Under the pieces are notes generated by a model. That model did not search any database, was not told where the DNA came from, and saw only the letters and a program-made list of their open reading frames with translations. This document shows, in pieces, positions 57,808-64,000 of a stretch of DNA of 64,000 nucleotides. This DNA comes from Massilia phyllostachyos. Lineage in GTDB: Bacteria > Pseudomonadota > Gammaproteobacteria > Burkholderiales > Burkholderiaceae_D. The translations under genes were made by a program, and so were the position numbers. The stretch covers positions 868,001-932,000 of the forward strand of contig NZ_JAJNOC010000001.1 of NCBI RefSeq assembly GCF_021044825.1, read 5' to 3'. Numbering within the stretch: the stretch's first letter is position 1; each line of letters starts with the position of its first letter.

Positions 57808-58701
57808 CTATTCTTTCTCGATCAGTTCCAGGAAGCCCCTGAGCACGGGCGAATCGCTGTCGCGGCGCCAGGCCACACCGAGTTCGGTCAGCGGCGTGGA
57901 CTCGCGCAAGGCCCGGTATTCTACGCCCGCGCGCATCAGGTTCGAGACGGATTGTGGCACAAGTGCCAATCCCATGCCGCCGGAGACCAGGCTGACGATG
58001 GTCTGCATCTGGATTGCTTCCTGCCCGATCACGGGCGTGATGCCGGCGTCGCGGAAGGTGGCGAGGATGGCGTCGTGCAGCTTCGGCGCCAGCGCGCGCG
58101 GGAAGATCACCAGCGGCAGCGGCGGCAGGTCGCGCAGGCTGACGGGGCCGTCGGTCCGCAGCGCATCAAGCCCGGCCGGCGCGCACAGGATCAGGGGCTC
58201 TTCCAGCACCTTGCGGTAGGCGACCGTGGCGTCGAGCCGGCCGGGCAGCGGCGGGATCACGAAGCCGGCGTCGATGCGGCCGTGCAGCAGCTCCTCGGCC
58301 TGCACGTCGCTGGTCGCTTCGCGCAGCACCAGCTGGACCTGTGGATAGGCGGCGCGGTAGCGCTGCAGGATGGCGGGCAGGACGCTGTAGTCGGCGGTGG
58401 AAACGAAGGCCAGGGTCAGGCGGCCCGCTTCACCGCCGGCCACGCGCTGCACCAGGCCGGGCAGGGCGCCGGCGTCGTCGAGCAGGCGCCGCGCTTCCGG
58501 CAGCAGGGCGCTGCCGGCGGGCGTGAGCGTGACCTGGCGCCGGTTGCGCACGAACAGCGGCGCGCCCAGCTGGGCCTCCAAGTTGGCGATGCTCTGCGAC
58601 AGCGGCGGCTGCGTCATGTGCAGGCGCTCGGCGGCGCGGCCGAAATGCAGCTCCTCGGCGACGGTAACGAAATGGCGGAGCTGGCGGAGTTCGAGGTTCA
58701 T
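57808..58701 (-). CDS. LysR-family regulator (BenM/CatM-like)
   Basis: A 297-residue regulator starting MNLELRQLRHFVTVAEELHF, with HTH (AAERLHMTQPPLSQSIANLE) and an effector domain (RLTLAFVSTADYSVLPAILQ). The start and HTH are those of the CatR/BenM/AlsR subgroup, which responds to small organic acids. It lies 3 bases before lgt on the same strand; no obvious aromatic-degradation target adjoins it. Confidence 0.9.
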   Translation of the reverse strand: MNLELRQLRHFVTVAEELHFGRAAERLHMTQPPLSQSIANLEAQLGAPLFVRNRRQVTLTPAGSALLPEARRLLDDAGALPGLVQRVAGGEAGRLTLAFVSTADYSVLPAILQRYRAAYPQVQLVLREATSDVQAEELLHGRIDAGFVIPPLPGRLDATVAYRKVLEEPLILCAPAGLDALRTDGPVSLRDLPPLPLVIFPRALAPKLHDAILATFRDAGITPVIGQEAIQMQTIVSLVSGGMGLALVPQSVSNLMRAGVEYRALRESTPLTELGVAWRRDSDSPVLRGFLELIEKE

Positions 58702-58770
58702 TGATACGCGCAGTAGATGAGTCTGGCCCGGTGATACATGCAGCATATCACCCTGCGGTATCGGAAAGAT

Positions 58771-59004
58771 TTACTTGCGCTTGCCGTTCTTGTCGAAGGC
58801 CTTTCTTACGCGGTCCTCGCGTCGCTGGTTATCGACGTTATGTGCTTTCTTCTTGTCGAGGCCGAGCATCTTTTCGATGAATTCGAACCAGATGAAGGCG
58901 ACCACCATCAGTCCGACGATCCACCACCAGGACAGTTCGGCGAAACGCCAGACTTCGAAAAAGCGCAGCACGCACAGGGCGGCGATCAAGAGGATGAGCG
59001 GCAT
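58771..59004 (-). CDS. Small membrane protein with basic tail
   Basis: 77 residues: two hydrophobic helices (LILLIAALCVLRFFEVWRFA, WWIVGLMVVAFIWFEFIEKM) and a Lys/Arg-rich cytoplasmic tail. It resembles the TIGR04438 family of small Trp-rich betaproteobacterial proteins, function unknown. AAGGAG precedes ATG 59004. Confidence 0.75.
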   Translation of the reverse strand: MPLILLIAALCVLRFFEVWRFAELSWWWIVGLMVVAFIWFEFIEKMLGLDKKKAHNVDNQRREDRVRKAFDKNGKRK

Positions 59005-59186
59005 GAATGACTCCTTAGGCGGCCATCTTACAAATAAAATGATGCTTCGTGGCAAAATCCAGCTCGGTCGTGATGGTGACGTTGTATGTGCGTTACAGAG
59101 TGTATCCGCCGCTACAGAGTGTTTCCTCCCATGGCCACCGTGGAAATTCACGGTAGAATGCAGATGTTATGAACATGGAGAAACAA

Positions 59187-59495
59187 ATGAAACGGTCTTT
59201 GCTGTTGTGTGTGGCACTGTCGGCCTTCGCTTCCACGAGCGCGTTCGCACAAGCCGACCTCGCGAAAGCCAAGAACTGCATGGCCTGCCATGCGGTCGCC
59301 AATAAGCTGGTCGGCCCCTCCTACAAGGACGTCGCCGCCAAGTACGAAGGCCAGAAGGGCGCCGAGGACAAGCTGGTGCAGAAGGTCATGAAGGGCGGCG
59401 CGGGCACCTGGGGCCCGGTGCCGATGCCGGCCAACCCGCAGGTGAGCGAGGCGGAAGCCCGCAGCCTGGTGAAATGGGTGCTGACGCAGAAATAA
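59187..59495 (+). CDS. Periplasmic cytochrome c (c551/c552 class)
   Basis: 102 residues: signal peptide (ending AFAQAD), heme motif CMACH, GPSYKDVAAKYEGQKGAEDK and the distal Met loop GPVPMPANPQVSEAEA, as in class I cytochrome c551. A soluble electron carrier to oxidases or reductases. ATG 59187 with GGAG at 59177-59180 is preferred over 59169. Confidence 0.95.
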   Translation: MKRSLLLCVALSAFASTSAFAQADLAKAKNCMACHAVANKLVGPSYKDVAAKYEGQKGAEDKLVQKVMKGGAGTWGPVPMPANPQVSEAEARSLVKWVLTQK

Positions 59496-59518
59496 GCTGC
59501 GTCATCCCGGTATGAAAG

Positions 59519-59555
59519 AAGCGCGCCATGCACGAGCAGGCGCGCTTTTGTTTTT
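59519..59555 (+). terminator. Rho-independent terminator of the cytochrome c gene
   Basis: Stem aagcgcgcc / ggcgcgctt followed by TTGTTTTT. Confidence 0.85.
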
Positions 59556-59564
59556 ATACGGCGG

Positions 59565-60305
59565 TCAGCGGCCGGCGTTGCCGATACGGTAGATCACGTC
59601 GACCGCTTGCCCCAGCCGCATCGCCTGCACCAGCGCCATCTCGCTGCCCTTGGGCGACGCGCGCCGCTCGCCGACATTGCGCGCGAACGGGTCGCTGGAC
59701 ATGCCCATCGCGTTCGACAGGTTCTTCAACGCACCCACCGACACCCCGGCCGCCGCGCCCAGCCTGGCGCCGACGCCCTTGGCGATCTTCTGCGCCTTGA
59801 GTTTGGCCTTGCCCAGCGCCTCCTCGAGCAGGTCGTCCTCGATCTTGCCGCGGTCGCTCCGGTTGAACGAGACCGCCAGCGATTCGATGTTCTTCATCAC
59901 CAGCAGGGAACGCAGCAGCGGGGTCCATTGCCCCAGGTCGCGCACCGTCAGGTGGATCGAGACCCGGGTGTCCATCGGCAGCGGCTGGCCTTCCGGCAGC
60001 ACCTCGACCTTGCGCGGCCGGCGCACGATGTCCTGCACCAGGATGTCGTCCATCGCCACGCCGTGCTGCACGAACAGCGCGCGCACGGTCTCCAGGCCGT
60101 CGTTGACTTCCTTCCAGGCCGTGTCCGGATCGGTGTCGAGCGAGACGATGTCGATGTCGATCTCGCCGAGATCGGGCATCACGTAGAACTCGGCGGACGC
60201 GTTGACGTGGATGAAGGGATGGCTGGGCAGGTCGGCCGCAAGGATCGGCGCAGCGGCCAGGGCGGCGGCGGATAGGAACACGGCGACGGCGAATTGTTTC
60301 AGCAT
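59565..60305 (-). CDS. SIMPL (DUF541) domain-containing exported protein
   Basis: A 246-residue periplasmic protein: signal peptide (ending PILAADLP), then one SIMPL domain (INVNASAEFYVMPD-like start, IDIDIVSLDTDPDTAWKEVN, ALGKAKLKAQKIAKGVGARL). SIMPL proteins are widespread, with proposed roles in oxidative stress or membrane quality control. ATG 60305 with GGAG eight bases upstream. The palindrome at 60351 may control it. Confidence 0.85.
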   Translation of the reverse strand: MLKQFAVAVFLSAAALAAAPILAADLPSHPFIHVNASAEFYVMPDLGEIDIDIVSLDTDPDTAWKEVNDGLETVRALFVQHGVAMDDILVQDIVRRPRKVEVLPEGQPLPMDTRVSIHLTVRDLGQWTPLLRSLLVMKNIESLAVSFNRSDRGKIEDDLLEEALGKAKLKAQKIAKGVGARLGAAAGVSVGALKNLSNAMGMSSDPFARNVGERRASPKGSEMALVQAMRLGQAVDVIYRIGNAGR

Positions 60306-60350
60306 GGGAGGCGCTCCAGGTGGACAGGAATGCCTCGACATTAGATTATC

Positions 60351-60366
60351 TAGACAATGTTGTCTA
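60351..60366. promoter_or_regulatory. Palindrome tagacaa-tg-ttgtcta, candidate operator
   Basis: Seven-base perfect arms in an AT-rich stretch 46 bases upstream of the SIMPL gene. Size fits a TetR- or MarR-type site; no such regulator gene is nearby. Confidence 0.5.
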
Positions 60367-60403
60367 TAAATTTCTCCTCACGAGGCAGCGATTTATGCGG
60401 CAT

Positions 60404-61954
60404 TCATAGAGCAACTTGTTTCGGCTCGCAGACACGGTAGCGCCGGTAGTCGAGATCGCAGAAATAGTCTTCCAATGCCTGCGCCGAGGCGCCCGGGTCG
60501 CACAGGGCGACGTAGCCGTCCGGCCGCAGCAGGTAGGCGGCGTTGCGCGCCAGGCCGGCCTCGTCGTGCTCGCGGCCCCAGTCGAATTCGCGCAGCATCA
60601 TGCCGTGGCGGTCGCACCAGGCGCGCAGGTCCGGATAGGCCTGGCCATAGACGTGCACCTGCCAGTCGATGCGCGCCGGCGCGGCGTAGTTGTCCTGTCC
60701 TTCCCGGAGCACCCAGGGCAGGCGGTCGCCGCCCTGGACCCGTCCGGCCACGCCGCTGGACAGCGGGCTGTCGTGGTAGTTGATGGTGGTCTGCGACAGG
60801 ATCCGGAAGATCATCTCGCGCACCGGTCCGATGGCATAAGCCGCGCTGGCGAAGGTCGGCGCGATGCGGGTGCGGATGAAATCGGCGAAACCGGAGTCAA
60901 GCGTCACGAAGCTGAACAACCGGTCGGTGGTGTCGACCAGCTTGCGGGCGAAGGCGATGCGCTCGCGCTCGTAGCTGTCGAGCAGGCCGTCCGGCGCCTC
61001 GCCGCGCACCACCGCGGCAAGTTTCCAGGCCAGGTTGATGGCGTCGCCGATCCCGGTGTTCATGCCCTGGCCGCCGGCCGGGCTGTGCACGTGGGCGGCG
61101 TCGCCCAGCAGGAAGGCGCGTCCTTTCCGATAATGGCCGGTCACGCGGTGGTGCACGCGGTAGGTCGAGAACCAGTGCACCTGCTCGACTTCCAGGCCCA
61201 GGCTGGCCATGGCGCGGTGGCTGACGTCGTTGAAGCTGAGCGCCCCGGCCTCGCCGCGGTCGTCGCGGACAGTGCCGACCAGGCGCCCGCGTCCGCTGTC
61301 GTCGTAGCCGAGCAGGATCACGAAGTCCGATGTTTCCAGCGACAGGTGGATCTCGCCGTTGGCGGCCAGTCCGCGCGCCTGGACGTCGGCGACGTAGAAC
61401 AGGTGGTCGTAGGTGCCGCCGGCGAAGCCCGTGCCCAGCTGGCGCCGCACGAAGGAGCGCGCGCCGTCGCAGCCGGCCAGGTAGCGCGCTTCCAGCTGCA
61501 GGTTCTCGCCGCCGGCGCTGCGCAGCGTGGCCAGCACGTGGTCGTCCCGGTCCTCGAAGGCGGCCAGCTCGGTGCGGCGCCGGACCGTCACGCCGGCGGC
61601 CTCGAGGTGGCGTTCCAGCAGCGCTTCGTGGCGGTCCTGCGGGTAGATCAGCACGTAGGGGTAGGGTGTCAGGCGGGCGCCGGCGTCGCGCAGCGCGAGC
61701 TGGGCGCGGCGTTTGCCGCGCACCCACAGGTTGATGCAGGGGTTCGGACGGCCCGCGTTCGCGACCTCGTCGGCCAGCCCGAGCGGGCGGTAGAGTTCCA
61801 GCGTGCGCGCCTGCACCGCCATCGCGCGCGAGGTGGCGCCCGGTCCGTCCGCCTTGTCGATGATGCAGACCCGGATGCCCTGCTTGGCCAGCGCCAGCGC
61901 CAGCACCATGCCGGTCGGGCCCGCGCCGGCGATGAGTACGTCATATCGGTCCAT
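60404..61954 (-). CDS. FAD-dependent aromatic monooxygenase (PheA/TfdB type)
   Basis: A 516-residue flavoprotein hydroxylase: GxGxxG at the start (VLIAGAGPTGMVLALALAKQ), the DG motif (LAGCDGARSFVRRQLG) and the GD motif (LLGDAAHVHSPAGGQGMNTG), then a thioredoxin-like C-terminal region. Enzymes of this group hydroxylate phenols or polyketide aromatics with NAD(P)H and oxygen. The substrate is not predictable from the neighbours. Confidence 0.92.
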   Translation of the reverse strand: MDRYDVLIAGAGPTGMVLALALAKQGIRVCIIDKADGPGATSRAMAVQARTLELYRPLGLADEVANAGRPNPCINLWVRGKRRAQLALRDAGARLTPYPYVLIYPQDRHEALLERHLEAAGVTVRRRTELAAFEDRDDHVLATLRSAGGENLQLEARYLAGCDGARSFVRRQLGTGFAGGTYDHLFYVADVQARGLAANGEIHLSLETSDFVILLGYDDSGRGRLVGTVRDDRGEAGALSFNDVSHRAMASLGLEVEQVHWFSTYRVHHRVTGHYRKGRAFLLGDAAHVHSPAGGQGMNTGIGDAINLAWKLAAVVRGEAPDGLLDSYERERIAFARKLVDTTDRLFSFVTLDSGFADFIRTRIAPTFASAAYAIGPVREMIFRILSQTTINYHDSPLSSGVAGRVQGGDRLPWVLREGQDNYAAPARIDWQVHVYGQAYPDLRAWCDRHGMMLREFDWGREHDEAGLARNAAYLLRPDGYVALCDPGASAQALEDYFCDLDYRRYRVCEPKQVAL

Positions 61955-62020
61955 GATGCCCTCCCCTTGGAGTCGTGCACGGAATGCCGCCGCAGCGGCT
62001 ACCCGATATGCATTGTAGGC

Positions 62021-64000
62021 CTACTCGATGACGAGGGCCAGGTCGCGTCCTTCGAGCGCCACCTGGCCGGCGTAGTCGGCCGCGTAGACGCGCAGGATGT
62101 AGTCGCCCGGCGCCAGGGTGCCCACCTTCCAGCTGCCGGTCCTGGCTTCGCCATCCTGCAGCCGGCTGTCGAGCGCGTAGGCGAACTGGGTCGACTTGCT
62201 GCCGTAGACCGTGATGCCGCTGTTCGGCGCATAGACGGCCTTGACCGCCTCCGGATTGCGCGGCAGGCGGTCGTAGACCTGCGTGATCAGGGGCCGCTCG
62301 TAGCCGGGAACGACGCTGCCGTCCGCGCGCAGGATCTGGTAGCCGAGCTTGTACAGGCCGAGGCGGCGGCGCGCCAGGTTGCCGTTCACCTGGTCGTAGG
62401 CGTCGACCACGATGTTGACTTCGCCCAGCGCGCGCGGCACCCGCAGGCGCTTGTCGAGCACCGGCTTCTTGCGCGTGCCCTGTGGCGGACGCAGGCGTTT
62501 TCCCGTGCTGTCGAACAGGGCGATGCTGTTGATGGTTGGCGCCACCGTGTCGATGAAGCCGACGAAGGGCAGGCTCAAGGGATTGACCACCGCGCCGCCC
62601 TGGTAATAGTCGAGGTGGACGTGGGCCATGGCGTTGATGGTGCCGAGCGCGTCGCCGACCGCGAAGCGGGTGCCGCGCGGGACGCGCACGCGCTCCGGTT
62701 TGCCGCGTCCCTTTCCCTCTTCGATCAGCAGCAGCTGGAAGCGTTGGTCGAGCGGCTTGCCGCGGCTGTCGCGGCCGACGCGCATGTGGATGTAGGACAG
62801 CGGTCCCAGGCTCAGGCCCTCGCTGAGCGAGTCGAAGCCCCAGTTGGCGTAGGGGTCCGAGATCTTCGAGGGGAACACGGCCAGCACCTTCGAGCCGACG
62901 TCGGCGCGCACGTCGAGGCCGGCGTGGAAGTGGTCGCGGTTCTCGCCCGTGTAGCTGCCGCGCACCTCGCCCATCACGCCCACGACTTCATGGACCATGT
63001 CCTGCGGGCCGACCGGCCACGGCATCGGCGCCTCGCGCCGCACCGCCACCGGCTGGGGACGGGCGGGCGCGGCCTCGTTGGGACGCGGGCTGGAGAGGCG
63101 GTGCAGGCGGTGGGCGTTCGCATCCAGCACCACCAGGCTGCCGTCGCGCTCCACCGCGATGCCGCGCGGGCCGTAGAGCTGGACGGTGCCGTCGGGGCCG
63201 AAGCCGTCGCTGGACGGCGGCACGTCGGCGTCGAGCAGGGCGCGGTATTCGCCTTCCGGCGTCAGTTGCAGGATGCGGCCGCCGGCGCTGGCGCCGATGT
63301 AGAGGTAGCCGTCGCGGGTCAGGGCCAGGCTGACCGGGCGGCGCAGCACGGGGCGGCGTTCGCCTTCGAGCGGCATGGCGAGGGTCGTGACCGTGCCGTC
63401 CGCGGCGATTTTGCGGATCGCGTTGTTGCCGGTGTCGGCGACGTAGAGCGTGCCGTCAAGCGCCATCGCGATGGCGCTCGGCGTGTCGAAGCTGGCTGCG
63501 GCGCCGATGCCGTCCGCGCTGCCGGGCCGGGCGCCGCCCGCGATGGTCGTCACGCTGCCGTCGCGGCCGATGCGGCGGATGCGGTCGTTGTAGGTGTCGG
63601 CGACCCAGACGATTCCGGCGTCGTCCACCGCGATGCCGACCGGGCCGTTGAAGCGGGCCGCGCGCCCGACACCATCGTTATCGCCGCGCGTGCCGTCGCC
63701 GGCCAGGGTGGTGACCATGCCGGTCTTGTCGATCTTCCTGATCGCGTGGTTGCCGGTGTCGGCGACGTAGAGATTGCCCTCGTGGTCGAAGGCGATCGCG
63801 GACGGGGTATGGAAGGCTGCCGCGGCGCCGACGCCGTCCGCGAAGCCTTCGCCGCTGCCGGCGAAGGTCGTGACGCTGCCGTCGGGCGCGATGGTGCGGA
63901 TGCGGTTGGTGTCGCCGGCGTCGGCGATGTAGATCCTGCCCTTGCCGTCGAGGGCCACGCCGAACGGGTCGTCGAAGCGGCTCGATGCGGCCGGGCCGTC
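62021..64000 (-). CDS. NHL-repeat propeller protein with M23-like domain, 5' end beyond the window
   Basis: Reading from the right edge, about six NHL units of some 55-60 residues (each like FHTPSAIAFDHEGNLYVADT then GNHAIRKI) form a propeller over roughly the first 300 residues. After a linker comes an M23/LytM-like peptidase region with H-x3-D (HFHAGLDVRADVGSKVLAVF) and HxH (MAHVHLDYYQGG), the zinc ligands of that family. A further beta-sandwich domain ends the protein (GDYILRVYAADYAGQVALEG). The frame remains open through 64000, so the start is missing. Probably exported. The combination is unusual. Confidence 0.8.
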   Translation of the reverse strand, partial: DGPAASSRFDDPFGVALDGKGRIYIADAGDTNRIRTIAPDGSVTTFAGSGEGFADGVGAAAAFHTPSAIAFDHEGNLYVADTGNHAIRKIDKTGMVTTLAGDGTRGDNDGVGRAARFNGPVGIAVDDAGIVWVADTYNDRIRRIGRDGSVTTIAGGARPGSADGIGAAASFDTPSAIAMALDGTLYVADTGNNAIRKIAADGTVTTLAMPLEGERRPVLRRPVSLALTRDGYLYIGASAGGRILQLTPEGEYRALLDADVPPSSDGFGPDGTVQLYGPRGIAVERDGSLVVLDANAHRLHRLSSPRPNEAAPARPQPVAVRREAPMPWPVGPQDMVHEVVGVMGEVRGSYTGENRDHFHAGLDVRADVGSKVLAVFPSKISDPYANWGFDSLSEGLSLGPLSYIHMRVGRDSRGKPLDQRFQLLLIEEGKGRGKPERVRVPRGTRFAVGDALGTINAMAHVHLDYYQGGAVVNPLSLPFVGFIDTVAPTINSIALFDSTGKRLRPPQGTRKKPVLDKRLRVPRALGEVNIVVDAYDQVNGNLARRRLGLYKLGYQILRADGSVVPGYERPLITQVYDRLPRNPEAVKAVYAPNSGITVYGSKSTQFAYALDSRLQDGEARTGSWKVGTLAPGDYILRVYAADYAGQVALEGRDLALVIE

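Overview
The window is high-GC, densely packed DNA from a free-living Gram-negative betaproteobacterium, most likely Oxalobacteraceae of the Massilia/Duganella type. That placement is an inference from the glucokinase-RpiR fusion genes, a PEP-CTERM protein, a TonB receptor of the Xanthomonas/Caulobacter sugar type, the zapA-6S RNA order, a CIRCE-controlled groESL operon, and short repeats resembling those of that family. No tRNA, rRNA, CRISPR array, prophage or intact insertion sequence was seen.

Layout. 1-4.4 kb: the 3' end of a glucokinase-RpiR fusion gene, then a compact operon of an NrtA/SsuA-like ABC importer with a SCO1-like protein and a degenerate cupredoxin inserted between binding protein and permease. 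4.5-5.3 kb: two small genes. 5.3-13.5 kb: an alpha-glucan locus (secreted pullulanase and POT transporter on minus; alpha-glucosidase and a second glucokinase-RpiR fusion on plus). 13.5-17.5 kb: a CDF metal transporter, a PEP-CTERM protein, two lone receiver proteins, and a decay zone holding remnants of a GH92 mannosidase, a cytochrome b561 and an alpha/beta hydrolase. 17.6-22.8 kb: hybrid histidine kinase, LysR regulator, lipoprotein, MFS transporter. 23.0-35.1 kb: a sugar-acid island. On minus are an IclR regulator, an enolase-superfamily dehydratase and a DapA-family enzyme; on plus are a TonB receptor, SDR dehydrogenase, KDGal kinase, a KDPGal aldolase-lactonase fusion and a secreted GH9-like protein. 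Together these can supply every step of the De Ley-Doudoroff oxidative galactose route.

35.1-44.2 kb: S9 peptidase, a GntR(YtrA)-controlled ABC-2 exporter with a palindromic operator, small proteins, an LRR protein, a LysR regulator and a truncated DoxX-like gene. 44.3-48.8 kb: core genes groEL/groES with a perfect CIRCE element, a coiled-coil gene and zapA, 6S RNA with promoter and terminator, an EVE-domain protein and a TauE permease. 48.9-52.9 kb: a periplasmic molybdenum hydroxylase (Mo subunit, 2Fe-2S subunit, triheme cytochrome c). 53-64 kb: DUF2167 protein, hybrid kinase, lgt, LysR regulator, cytochrome c, SIMPL protein, FAD monooxygenase, and an NHL-propeller/M23-like protein that runs off the right edge.

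Most likely to reward follow-up: the ABC-SCO1-cupredoxin operon, the aldolase-lactonase fusion, the GH9-like protein with an altered catalytic motif, and the DapA-family enzyme lacking the usual active-site tyrosine.
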